From assembly GCA_027563935.2 (NCBI GenBank), contig CM050447.1, forward strand, positions 82,755,461 through 82,819,460: DNA of 64,000 nucleotides, written 5' to 3'. Shown in pieces: positions 1-10,170 of this stretch (its first letter is position 1; each line of letters begins with the position of its first letter). The translations under genes and the position numbers were made by a program. The notes under the pieces are model-generated. The model was not told where the DNA came from, did not search any database, and saw only the letters and a program-made list of their open reading frames with translations. The DNA is from Costus lasius (lineage: Eukaryota > Streptophyta > Magnoliopsida > Zingiberales > Costaceae).

Positions 1-245
1 AGCTCAAGTGAAGACTTAAGTTAAAATTAAGGTCTTACTTAGGGTTAATGGGCTTTTACCACATAAGATCAGCATGCTTTCTATTTATTGTTTAAATAAT
101 TAGAATTGCATGATTTTTTATCTTCTGCTATCACCATACGGTTTGCATGATAGTTAAGAAGAGAAAAAGGACCGTTAAAATCCAACGCTATAATATCAAG
201 CTCGAAAGCCTTCTGACGCGAAACCTCACTGTTCTGACTATCGTT

Positions 246-279
246 GGGGCCGTGTTGTACCCACTCAGTGGGCACGCCC
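246..279 (+). other. Leader hairpin 1 of copia-1
   Basis: Stem GGG (246-248) and CGTG (251-254) pair with CACG (273-276) and CCC (277-279). A one-sided bulge TTGTA (255-259) follows, then CCCAC (260-264), loop TCA, and GTGGG (268-272). The same structure is at 63661-63694 in copia-8, where the third outer pair changes from G-C to A-T. Confidence 0.6.
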
Positions 280-454
280 ATCTATCTTCAGACGGTGTGT
301 GATTACACCTGCGTGTTACAGGGAAGGGATTTATCGCTTCTCGTTGCTCAGCATAGCACGTGGTGGTCCAGGGAGTAGGTCAGGTCAGCTTGACCATGTA
401 GGCTACATATGGGGCATATGTTAGCTATATGGAGGCAGCCATCTGTGGGATCAG

Positions 455-488
455 AGACTGTGTTGTACCAACTCAGTTGGCACAGTCT
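455..488 (+). other. Leader hairpin 2 of copia-1
   Basis: Stem AGACTGTG (455-462) pairs with CACAGTCT (481-488). The one-sided bulge TTGTA (463-467) is followed by CCAAC (468-472), loop TCA and GTTGG (476-480). The architecture, bulge and loop match hairpin 1, but the middle pair of the inner stem is A-T instead of C-G. It is repeated unchanged at 63871-63904. Confidence 0.6.
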
Positions 489-723
489 GCTGGATTGCCC
501 AGATGAAGGCGAATCGCACGGGTTGGCGATTGGCAGGGACTGCCTACCAGAAATTAGTGCTTGTACTCTCTGTGCATCTTATCTCGCCTGAGCGGGACGC
601 GGAGACCAAGTATGAAATCTGGGTCCCATCTCACTAAAAGAGTGTTACTCTTTCGGGCTGTTTTGCTGGATTTTTCAGCCAGATAAAATAGTGAGAAAAG
701 AATCTTTCTTAAGTCCTGGATTG

Positions 724-778
724 ATTCTAAACATTGATACTGACCTTGCTGTTCTTGTATTGTTGTAGATTCCTGCAG
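724..778 (+). promoter_or_regulatory. Candidate 3' splice site in the copia-1 leader
   Basis: A branch-point-like TTCTAAAC and a T-rich stretch precede TTGTTGTAG (ends 768) and CTGCAG (ends 778), just upstream of the gag ATG at 790. Spliced leaders are known in BARE-like elements. No donor was identified, so this is tentative. Confidence 0.25.
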
Positions 779-789
779 CAACGAACACC

Positions 790-2694
790 ATGAGCTTCAA
801 TGTGCGATCCCTACTGGAAAGGGAGAAGTTTGCTGGGCCAAACTTCTCAGACTGGTACGGACACCTTAAGATTTTTCTTAAGGCTGAGAGGAAACTGTAT
901 GTCCTCGAGACGGCTATACCGCCTCAACCCGCTCCGAACGCCGCAAGGGCGGTTCGGGATGCCTATGAAAAGCATGTCAATGATAGCATTGATGTCGCTT
1001 GCCTGATGCTAGCGTCTATGACGCCACAGCTGCAGCGTCAGCATGAGGATATGTCTGCTATAGAAATTATAGCAAACCTCAAGATGCTGTATGCTGCACA
1101 GGCGAGGACTGAACGCTATAATTTGACCAAGCTTTTCTTTCAGAGCAAACTGGCTGAAGGGAGTCCAGTGGGAGCTCATGTGCTCAAGATGATTGAGCAC
1201 AAAGAGGCTCTAGAGAAACTGGGGCATACCATCAATCAGGAGCTTGCTGTAGACATTATTCTGCAGTCCCTCCCGGCCTCTTTCGATCCGTTCATTATTA
1301 ATTTTAATATGAACAAGATCGACTGTACTCCGGCAGAGTTGCTGAATATGCTCTTGACTACAGAGGAAACTCTAAAGGGCAAGCCTTCAACCTCTGTCTT
1401 GATGTTCCCTTCTAGGAACAAGAAGAAGGGGAAGAAGGGCAAAGCCCCTGTCAAGAATTACAACAAGGCTCTGAAACAAAAGGTCAAGCGGTCAAAGGAA
1501 TACAGATGTTTCCATTGTGTCCAGCTAGGTCACTGGAAAAAGGACTGTAAAGCGCTCCAAGGAGACAAGAAGGGAAGCATCGCTTCTGGCTCAGGTATTT
1601 TTGTGACTGAGGTCATGTTTTCTTCTTCTATTTCATGGGTGTTGGACACTGCATGTGGAGTTCACATTTGTTCAAATGTACAGGAACTCAAGAGAAGAAG
1701 ACAGGTGGGACAGCATGAGGTGGACCTACGAGTTGGAAACGGGGCACGGGTTGCTGCTGTTGCTGTAGGGGTTTATTACATCTCATTACCATCTGGACTT
1801 GTATTAGAACTGGACAATTGTTATTTTGTTCCGAGTATTACTAAAAATATTATCTCTATTCCTGCTCTTGTCAGGAAAGGTTTTTCCTTTGAATGCAATA
1901 TTTCAAAGTGTGTTCTTTCTTATGATAATATTGTTTATGCTACTGGATCAATTAACAATGGATTATTCATGTTGGACATGGAATGTTCTATACAAAATAT
2001 TGATAATAAGAAAGCCAAGTATGCTGATGACAGCACCTTGCTATGGCATAGTCGTTTAGGCCATATTAACAAGAAACGCATTAAGCGGTTGCATGATCAT
2101 GGACTGCTGGGATCATTCTCCTATGAGGAGATTGATACATGCAAAGCTTGTTTAATGGGTAAAATGACGAAGGCTCCTTTTCCTCATAAAGGTCAAAGGG
2201 CTTCAAGTTTACTTGACCTTATACACAGTGATGTGTGTGGGCCATTTAGTAAACATGCCAGAGGTGGCTATTCGTACTTCATTACCTTTACTGATGATTT
2301 CAGTAGATATGGGTATGTCTATCTAATGAGACATAAGAGTGAATCTTTTGACAAGATCAAAGAGTTCAAAAATGAAGTACAGAATCAGCTAGGCCGAAAT
2401 ATCAAGGCACTTCGTTCTGATCGAGGTGGAGAATACCTAAGTCGAGAATTTACCGACTATCTGAAGGAGTGTGGGATTATCTCACAGCTCACTCCGCCAG
2501 GAACACCGCAGTGGAATGGTGTGTCCGAGAGGAGGAACAGAACCTTACTGGATATGGTTCGTTCTATGATGAGTCAGGCTACTCTACCTTACTCCTTTTG
2601 GGGATTTGCGCTGGAAACAGCTGCAAAGGTACTAAACCGAGTGCCATCCAAGGCAGTTTCAAAGACTCCATATGAGTTATGGTATGGGAAATAG
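790..2694 (+). pseudogene. copia-1 gag-protease-integrase, ended by a premature TAG
   Basis: The frame opens with ATG at 790, preceded by ACGAACACC, and runs 634 residues. Gag occupies about residues 1-235. A zinc knuckle of the CX2CX4HX4C type lies at about 240-253; its first spacer glycine is Val here, while copia-2 keeps Gly. The aspartic protease motif is DTACG at about 285. The GAG-pre-integrase HHCC region begins with HSRLGH at about 419. The integrase core shows IHSDVCGP, SDRGGEY and GVSERRN, giving the D, D and E residues. The frame stops at TAG 2692-2694, where copia-2 has CAG (26101-26103); translation of the same frame resumes at once with reverse transcriptase. The single copia polyprotein is therefore split by one nonsense change. 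Confidence 0.92.
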
Positions 2695-4303
2695 CCGAGC
2701 TTGACATTTATTAAGATCTGGGGTTGCGAGGCTTATGTCAAAAAGCTCGCCTCTGGGAAACTAGAGAGCAGATCTGAGAAATGTATCTTTGTCGGTTACC
2801 CTAAGGAAACTAAGGGTTATTATTTCTACGATCCCAAAGAGAACAAGGTATTTGTTGCTCGGACGGCCATTTTTCTTGAGAAGGAATTTCTTCTGCAAGA
2901 GGCCAGTGGGAGAGAAATAAAGCTGGATGAGAATCCAGATGAAGGACAAAGTAGTCAAGCACAATTGGATGAGCATGAGCCTGTAGAACAGGTTACTGAA
3001 CAACCTGAGGCTCAGATATCACGGGAACCGCGAAGATCGGGAAGGATCCGTCGACAGCCTGAGCGCTATGACGGAGTCTACATCATTGATCATGATGAAC
3101 CCCTCACTTATGCGGATGCGGTCAGTGGACCGGAGTCAGCTAGATGGCTTGAAGCTATGCGAGCCGAGATGGACTCCATGTCAGATAACCAAGTCTGGGA
3201 TTTGGTTGATCCGCCTCCGGGAGTAATCCCTATAGGCTGTAAATGGATCTTCAAGAAGAAGATAGACATGGATGGTAACGTGGTTACCTATAAAGGCAGG
3301 CTAGTTGCGAAAGGTTTCAAACAAATCTACGGGATAGATTATGATGAAACTTTCTCTCCTGTAGCCATGTTCAAGTCTATTCGGATTCTTTTCGCGATAG
3401 CAGCATATTATGATTATGAGATCTGGCAAATGGATGTGAAGACCGCTTTCCTTAATGGAAAACTAAATGAGGATGTGTATATGACACAACCTGAAGGTTT
3501 CACTAATCCATCAGATCGTCATAAAATATGCAAGTTAAAGAAGTCCATTTATGGACTTAAGCAAGCATCTAGAAGCTGGAATATTCGTTTTGATGAATCA
3601 ATATGTGAATTTGGTTTCATCAAGAACGAAGATGACCCGTGTGTATATAAGAGGTTTAGTGGGAGCGTGATTACTTTCCTAGTCCTCTACGTCGATGATA
3701 TCTTAATCATTGGAAATGATATTCCTGAACTGCATGCTGTTAAAGCATGGTTAAGAAAATGTTTCCAGATGAAAGATCTAGGAGAAGCAGCCTATGTGTT
3801 AGGTGTGAAGATCTACAGGGATAGATCTAAGAGGCTTCTCGGGCTGTGCCAAAGTACTTACATCGATAAAGTCCTGGAGAGATTCCATTTAGAGAATTCT
3901 AAAAGAGGATATCTTCCAGTCAGACATGGTCTGAATCTTTCAAAGAGTCAGTGTCCACAAACACAGACTGAGAAAGATGAAATGGACAATACGCCTTATG
4001 CTTCGGCTATTGGGTCCATTATGTATGCGATGTTGTGTACTCGCCCAGACGTCGCTTACGGGTTAAGCGTGACCAGTCGATTCCAAAGTAATCCAGGTCA
4101 GGCGCACTGGATTGCAGTCAAGAACATTTTAAAATATCTGCGGAGGACCAAAGATATGTTCTTGATATATGGTGGTCAGGAAGAACTCAGTATAGAAGGA
4201 TATACTGACGCTTCGTTCCAATCGGACCAGGATGATTTCCGATCGCAATCAGGCTATGTTTTTAGCTTGAATGGAGGAGCAGTGGTGTGGAAGAGTTTTC
4301 AAA
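2695..4303 (+). pseudogene. copia-1 reverse transcriptase and N-terminal RNase H
   Basis: This continues the reading frame of 790-2694 after its stop. It begins with the integrase C-terminal region (IKIWGCEAYVK, GYPKETKGYYFY), then an Arg/Ser-rich linker, then reverse transcriptase with CKWIFKKK, GRLVAKGFKQ, MDVKTAFLNG and the catalytic YVDD (about 3688-3699). RNase H starts with YTDASFQSD (about 4201). At the T run 4296-4299 there is one extra base compared with the frame needed for the conserved downstream ADSTTEAEY, so the upstream frame runs out at 4320 while the true continuation lies in the next frame. Closest relative in the window: 25566-27587. Confidence 0.92.
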
Positions 4304-4672
4304 CAGTCTATCGTTGCTGATTCCACAACAGAAGCCGAGTATGTTGCAGCCTTAGAAGCATCCAAGGAGGCAGTGTGGATTCGTAAGTTCATTCAGGAAC
4401 TTGGTGTTGTTCCTTCGAGTGCAGATCCTTTGGTTATCTTCTGTGATAACACTGGAGCAATCGCACAGGCAAAGGAACCACGGTCGCACCAGAAGTCCAA
4501 GCACATACAGAGAAGGTTTCACTTGATCCGGGAGATCATTGATCGTGGTGAGATCAAAATCTGCAAGGTTCATACAGATGATAATCTGGCTGACCCGCTT
4601 ACCAAGCCTCTGGCGCAGCAGAAGCATGAGAAGCACTGTAATAATATGGGTTTGAGATTTCTCAACCATTAG
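4304..4672 (+). pseudogene. copia-1 RNase H C-terminal part, frameshifted
   Basis: After the frameshift the frame reads the RNase H core (ADSTTEAEYVAA, IFCDNTGAIA, HIQRRFHLIRE, DPLTKPLAQ) and stops at TAG 4670-4672, 20 bp before the LTR. The same tail is in copia-2 at 49842-50102. It has no independent start and was part of the single polyprotein. Confidence 0.9.
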
Positions 4673-4680
4673 ATTAAGTG

Positions 4681-4692
4681 CAAGTGGGAGAT
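4681..4692 (+). other. Polypurine tract of copia-1
   Basis: CAAGTGGGAGAT lies immediately before the 3' LTR and is repeated before the copia-2 3' LTR (50111-50122). It is the expected plus-strand primer site and has the usual copia form. Confidence 0.7.
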
Positions 4693-6371
4693 TGTTGGGG
4701 TATGCCCTTAAGGCTAATGTTTGAGGCCTTGGGATTCTTTCAGTATCATGTATAAACTCTTATGTTTATAAAGGCAATGGTTGTTATTCAGTTTGTTACA
4801 TTGTCTGCTGCAATAAGTGTGCTTCTGAATAATGTCTCAAAGCTGTTCAGCTAGGCTGACATGCTGTAATGTCCTTAGTCGAGATATCTTGGTGAATATG
4901 AGACAGCCTTGATATGATTGAGACTAATATGTGTTCTAATCTTATAGGATGCTTCGAGCATGGAATAAGATGTAGACTCATGGGTACATTGGATGTACTG
5001 GACAGACCCTACTAGGATATTCAATTGCTTGTCACAATGTGAATAATCCTTGTTTGCAACAAGTGGCACATGTCCTCTGACTTGAGATCACTTGTGTTTC
5101 TAAATGATGATTGTCATTGTTTTGAGGTAGTTCAATATCATTTGAAACATAATGGTTATAGACTATCTTGGATAATGATCATGAGTCAGGTTAGGACACT
5201 AGTGATAGATATAGGATTACCGTCTCCTTAATTGGAGTGTGATGTTCTAAAGGGGCCCCCCTGAATGAGATGATTGAGAAAGTGTATGGCCATACCCAGG
5301 TGACTATGTTCATCTGATCTAATCATGCTCATCATATTGGAGCTACAGGCTTGACACGCTTGTCCAATAAGAACATCCAGTGGCAAAGGAAATATGTATG
5401 CCTAGTGAAGTGGATTCACACTTGTGCTGTGGTTTGGGTGTAGTCTTGGAAGACTCTTTCCTTTATATCGGGAGACAGTGATGTGTTGCTTGATACCCCT
5501 CACTGATCGTGATAACGTAAGTTATCGTTACCGACATTTAAAGGAAACCCTTAGGGTCGCACAATTTGATGATATGGCTTACTTAAGTCAGATCGTGTGG
5601 ACTGAATTGTTTGGGTTCAGTTTAAAGGGAATTAAACTCTGATTGTAAGTGAGATATGGTCTGATCATGTTTGATTGATTAGGGCTTGAGATCGGTAAGC
5701 TTCGATCGAGAGATTGGATGCTAGATCGGTGAGATCAGGAGCATCAAGAGATGAACGGTTAGATCTTGAACCTTTAGGGTTTATTGTGATCTAGACCATA
5801 TGGCTTGGGTTAATTGGTCTTTGAACCAAATCGACATTGAACCAGCTCATTGAGTGAGCGCATGGTTCAAGGGAGAGAGCAAAATGCGTTGGGGTGAACC
5901 CATGAACGCATGAACGCATGAACGTTAGGCGGTTACTATTTTTGGTTTTCCAAAATAAGGTAACGCACTACACGTTCGAGAGGGTTACGCTTTCTCTCCT
6001 CTCTTCACCTCTCGTCGCCTCTTCTCTCGTGGGAGAACATCTTGACGACAAAGGAGAGATCTCGCCAAGCAAGAAATTCTTCTCTTCCCTTTCATACGAC
6101 AAGGACCTTTGAAGAACCTTGCTAGCACAAGGATCAACAAAGAGTAGGCGGCATCACCTTGTGTGCGTCACTTTTGGAGAAGATCCCTTTCGATCTTTGC
6201 TTCCAAGGCACCATCCAAAGAATGGCGATGGTATGATCCTTCTTATACTTGCAATCGGGTTTTGTAGTTGATCATATTTCATGCAATTGATACCTAGAAA
6301 CCCTTATTTCCGCTGCAAATATTATACATGCGCCACTTAGGGTTTTCGCTCCCCCTTGAAGGGGACCTTCA
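4693..6371 (+). repeat. 3' LTR of copia-1 (1679 bp)
   Basis: It begins TGTTGG and ends CCTTCA, with TG/CA termini. It aligns along its length with 10196-11864, 50123-51779, 60690-62379 and the reverse complement of 55880-57562. A conserved TTTATATC near 5462-5469 is the best TATA-box candidate. A 12-bp palindrome GTATGGCCATAC (5284-5295) and a hairpin with GATAAC/GTTATC arms (5511-5526) are kept in all copies. Short frames in it, including a recurrent antisense frame of about 64 codons, persist because the LTR is conserved and are not called genes. Confidence 0.9.
5462..5469 (+). promoter_or_regulatory. Candidate TATA box of the Angela-like LTR
   Basis: TTTATATC sits in a block (CTTTCCTTTATATCGGGAGA) that is unchanged in all LTR copies in the window. 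Its position within the LTR suits a U3 promoter; no start site can be fixed from sequence alone. Confidence 0.35.
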
Positions 6372-7932
6372 GTTTGTAGGGCATATCGTTGGCTCAGGTC
6401 AAGTTAAAATGGATGAGAGAAAGGTGGAGGCAATCAGGGATTGGCCGGCCCCTACATCTGTTAGCACCCTGAGGTCTTTCCTAGGGTTGGCTAACTTCTA
6501 TAGGATGTTCATCCAGAGCTACTCCAGGGTAGTAGCGCCACTTACTGACCTATTGAGGAAGGATGTTTCCTGGTGTAGGGGAGACAAACACCAGATGGCA
6601 TTCGATGATCTGAAGACTAGGGTGACTTCAGAACCCATTCTCAGACTTCCTGACTTCACTTTTCCTTTTGAGGTGCATACAGATGCGAGTGATAGAGCCT
6701 TGGGTGGGGTTCTTATTCAGGAAGGTAGGCCGATTGCCTACGAGAGCAGAAAGTTGAAAAATGCTGAGGTTAATTATTCTGCTCATGAGAAGGAGATGTT
6801 AGCAGTTGTGCATTGTCTGAAGCTATGGAGAGTGTACTTGCTGGGGAGCAAGTTCACTGTAAAGACAGACAATGTAGCAAATACCTTCTTCCAGACCCAG
6901 AAGAAGCTATCTGCTAGGCAGGCCAGATGGCAGGAGCAACTGGCTGAGTTTGATTTCACATGGGAGCACAAACTAGGGAGGATACATCAGGTCCCTGATG
7001 CATTGAGCAGGATAGCAGAGGTTGCTCACTGCTGTGCTATGTCTTACGCTGAGAGTAAGATTGTTGGTTTGATCAGAGATTCTGCTATGGCAGACCGTGC
7101 CTATGAGAAGCTTGTATCTCAGATTCGCATGGGGGTTGTGCGGAGATACTATCTCAGTGACGAGGGATTGATTATGGCACGAGGAGACAGACCCTATGTT
7201 CCAGCTACAGGGAACATTAGATATGGTCTGATGCGTGAGTACCATGACACGGTGTGGGTAGGACACCCGGGTGGTAGGCGCATGTATTCTCTTATCTCTA
7301 GAGCTTGGTATTGGCCGGGAATGAAAGAGGACATAGAGCACTATACCAAGACTTGCTTGGTGTGCTAGCAGGACAAGGTAGAGAGGAGGAAAGAAGCAGG
7401 GCTTCTACAGCCACTACCTAATCCTGAGAGACCGTTTGTCTCATTGTCCATGGACTTCATTACCCACTTTCCCAGAGTGGATGGGATGGCATCGGTATTC
7501 GTGGTGGTAGACCGATACTCAAAATATGCCATTTTTGTTGCTGCACCTGAGGAGTGCAAGGCTGAGACTACTGCAAACTTGTTTATGACTCATGTAGTCA
7601 AACATTTTGGCTTACCCAGAGAGATTATTAGTGACAGAGACCCTAGATTCACAGGAAAATTCTGGTCTTCATTGTTTCAGAAGATGGGTACAGATCTAAA
7701 GATGTCTACAGCTTACCATCCACAGATAGATGGACAGACAGAGAGAGTTAATGCCTTACTGGAGGAGTATCTCAGGCATTATGTCTCTGCTACACAGAAG
7801 AATTGGATTAGGCTACTGGATACTGCCCAGTTTGCCTATAACATACAGAAGTCATCTGCTACAGAGAAAAGCCCGTTTGAGTTAGCATTGGGGTGGCAAC
7901 CATTGACACCTATGGACATCGGAGTTCTTTGA
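6372..7932 (+). pseudogene. gypsy-6: chromovirus-type pol fragment (RT end, RNase H, integrase)
   Basis: Translation starts abruptly at the copia-1 LTR border with the end of reverse transcriptase ([17 protein letters not shown]). RNase H follows ([18 protein letters not shown] equivalent PDALSR), then the integrase zinc-binding region ([14 protein letters not shown]), a TAG at 7366-7368, and in the same frame the integrase core (SMDFITHFP, ISDRDPRF, AYHPQIDGQTERVN). Homology fades after PLTPMDI near 7918. The integrase C-terminus and any chromodomain are missing; gag, protease and most of reverse transcriptase lie beyond the copia-1 insertion, outside the window. The host gypsy was thus split by copia-1 and also truncated at its 3' side. 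Lineage within Ty3/gypsy was not assigned. Confidence 0.88.
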
Positions 7933-7940
7933 CGGACTAG

Positions 7941-7985
7941 GGTTAGCTTAACCATGGTTACCTTAACCAGGGTTAGCCTAACCAT
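7941..7985 (+). repeat. Three ~15-bp direct repeats with dyad symmetry
   Basis: Units of the form GGTTAGCTTAACCA, GGTTACCTTAACCA and GGTTAGCCTAACCA lie head to tail. Each can pair GGTTA with TAACC. They start right after the end of recognisable gypsy-6 pol. Confidence 0.5.
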
Positions 7986-8735
7986 AGTCTGGGCGCTTAT
8001 GGACTCTACTTGGGTTCACTCTAGAGGCTTAGGGGGGCTGATCTAGTCTTCTAAGGCCTTGGCGCAAATATGGCTAAGTATTTGAATAAGTTGCACATGT
8101 CTTGCATGTGACAACTTATGAGAACATCCAATAAGAGATTTAAGTGGGATCCAATAAGACTTAAGTGGTTTAAGTCTCCTACCCGTTTGGATCCTCACTT
8201 AGGCGACTATCCACCATGGAGGACTTGGCGGATTCATCACTTGGCGAATTGGGTCTATCCACTTGACCTAACGGGTTGGATCCCTTGGAGCTTTGGAGAT
8301 CCGACCCGCTCATTCAAATAGGCGTGAAGGTTGGCGGCAACACCATGCAACCCTAAACGCTTGAAGCTTAGGCGAAGCTCTTGAGGTGGCGAGACTTGTT
8401 GTGGCGACAAGTTCTTGAGTGTTCTTCATCCTTGCGGCGAGGAAGAAGACCTAGAGGGAGGCGTTTGGCTAAGCGGGTTCTTGAGGTGAGGGCCTTGCAT
8501 CCGGCGATCCTTCTTCCACCATCTTCATCTTCGGCAACACCTTGGAGGAGCGGCACCTTGCTGTTCCTTGGTGTTCTTGGCGTGTTCTTGAAGATCTCTT
8601 GAACTTGAGGCGAGTTCAAGAGGAGGCGACATCATCAACTACCTAGGGAGGAGACCCTAGGGTTTGGGCTCTTCATCATCTTGGTGGAGAGTGCTTGCGG
8701 AAACTTATGAGGGCGGCTTCTTGAGGAGAGGGGGC
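7986..8735 (+). other. Unclassified, possible LTR debris
   Basis: No credible gene. Short frames on both strands overlap each other and match nothing I recognise. Wording such as AACCCTAAACGC and repeated TTGGCG/AGGCG resembles the ends of other LTRs in the window, but I could not define edges. Confidence 0.3.
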
Positions 8736-9388
8736 TGTTCATCACCATCATTGTTCATACGCATCCTATTGGTATAACTCTAACTTAGATTGTTTAGGGT
8801 TGAGTGTATGAACGCTTCTAGTTGATATATATATTGTTGTGTACCTCTTTCCGGGATTAGGGAAGGGGGTCCTCTTATTCCTGAGTGTTATCACTTGGAG
8901 GGGAATCGGCTTTTCTGTTGGTTTTACGGGTTTAGCTTAGGTGGGCGCAAGCACTGTGCTTGTTACCATCCTTCGCTCACTGTGTAGTTGTGGATATATT
9001 GCCCTAGGTTAAGCAGGTCGGTAGTTGACATTATCTGCTAGGGTTTTCATTGGGTGCGATATCTGCCAGCGTCTCTTGTGTGTGGACAGGGCGCCTGAAG
9101 TGTGCAAAGAGATTGGGGTCTCGAAACCCTAATCCGCCACTCAGTTCAGTGCTTCAGAGTTTCGGTCAGATTATTAGGCTTAGCTAGAGGCAGTTGTGGT
9201 TAGGCAGATAGGAGGTTGAGTGATCTGTACTGCTGGGAGAGAGATCTTATTGTAGTGAGGCGCGCTTGTATTTCATATTTGCTTCCGCTTAGTTATTTGT
9301 GTAGGAGAGTAATTAGCTGACAGGTTACACAGAGGTTGTGTAATCTGTGCTATCACGTCCTAGTTTTAGGCGTGAAAAATTGGGGCGT
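8736..9388 (+). repeat. Candidate gypsy LTR, 3' end well defined
   Basis: The right end TTGGGGCGTGACA (to 9388) is a typical gypsy LTR terminus. A purine tract (GAGGAGAGGGGGC, 8723-8735) followed by TGTTC suggests a left edge at 8736 and a length near 650 bp. It may be the 3' LTR of gypsy-6, but intervening pol is missing and no second copy is in the window. Confidence 0.35.
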
Positions 9389-9941
9389 GACACTTAGGGT
9401 TCAATTTGGCATAAAGTCGGTTTTGGGGTTAAGTCTAAACAAGAATCGGCCAACTAGGCATATGTTAGATAAGATTCCTAGCTGTTTGAGGTCATCTTCA
9501 ATCTCAAGCTTATTGTAGGCTATCCATGATTTTTTTCTTCCTTTGGATCTCACGATTTAGGCTATTCTTAACCTACTTTGGTCTAAATTTGGTCTTTCCT
9601 AATGTTTGATTGAATTAAAAGTTCAATAAACTTGGATATACACTTAGCCATAGTGTTATTTTCTTATGTCAAAATTGTTGAGGTGTTGCCTATAATAAGG
9701 AGAAATATATTTTTCCCTCTAACTTTAGTTTCATTTTTATCTAATGGATAATTAATGGATAGTCTAACCTATGATTACGATCTTCCATGTCTATCTAGTG
9801 GAGGTGTGCAAATCCATTTTAAATCATACATGCTACATGAAGCTTGATCATGAAAAGAACACATGAAAATAACATAATGTAGTTGTCAAGCATGCTTTAG
9901 GCCACAATTAGGTGCTGTCCATTCTTAATGACGAGGACCAC

Positions 9942-9993
<52 letters not shown>

Positions 9994-10170
9994 GTAATAG
10001 TAAATTAAATAAATGTGCGCAAAATCTATACAATCGAACAACATTTTAAACGTGGAAAATAATTGGTAGAGAATAATATCAAACGATTGACGAGGGGATT
10101 GGAGCAGTTTGTCCTTTGCAACCATGCATTGTATCAAAATATGGCTATAAATAAACAAAAGAAACATTTT
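9389..10170. other. AT-rich intergenic DNA without a recognisable gene
   Basis: Nothing coding was recognised. The only structured item is the TAA microsatellite listed next. Confidence 0.5.
9944..10003 (+). repeat. (TAA)n microsatellite
   Basis: About sixteen uninterrupted TAA units, then imperfect TAG/TAA units. On the minus strand it gives an artificial poly-Tyr frame. Confidence 0.95.

Larger units (their letters stand above)
1..789 (+). other. 3' part of the long untranslated leader of copia-1
   Basis: No credible coding frame is present; short frames on both strands look like chance. It aligns with 63391-64000, which lies downstream of the copia-8 5' LTR and primer site, so it is leader between primer site and gag. 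Adding the two copies gives a family leader of about 1.8 kb. It is rich in short inverted repeats, including two related hairpins listed separately. A long structured leader before gag is known in BARE-like elements and is usually linked to packaging, dimerisation and translation control; that role here is inference. Confidence 0.75.
1..6371 (+). mobile_element. copia-1: Angela/BARE-like Ty1/copia element, 5' LTR outside window
   Basis: This is an LTR retrotransposon in the copia order Gag, protease, integrase, reverse transcriptase, RNase H, followed by a polypurine tract and a 1.68-kb 3' LTR. The LTR starts TGTTGGGGTATGCCC, very like the BARE-1/Angela LTR start, and the long leader also fits that lineage. 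The window opens inside the leader; positions 1-585 match 63391-64000 of copia-8. The element ends exactly where a gypsy pol frame begins (6372), so it inserted into that element. The 5 bp after the LTR (GTTTG, 6372-6376) should recur just before the unseen 5' LTR. Gag-Pol carries one stop codon and one frameshift, so this copy is probably not autonomous. Lineage is inferred from motifs. Confidence 0.9.

Noticed and set aside
81..281. Minus-strand frame in the copia leader, with a related frame at 63507-63812
   Set aside because: It lies opposite the leader hairpins. The two copies start and end differently, so pairing of RNA arms explains the conservation better than coding.
4875..5069. Antisense frame of ~64 codons recurring in the Angela-like LTRs (also 10377-10565, 22901-23119, 57186-57380, 60873-61067)
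   Set aside because: It recurs because the LTR is conserved. Its start and reading differ among copies and it has no recognisable domain.
9925..10167. Poly-Tyr protein
   Set aside because: Translation of the TAA microsatellite on the minus strand.
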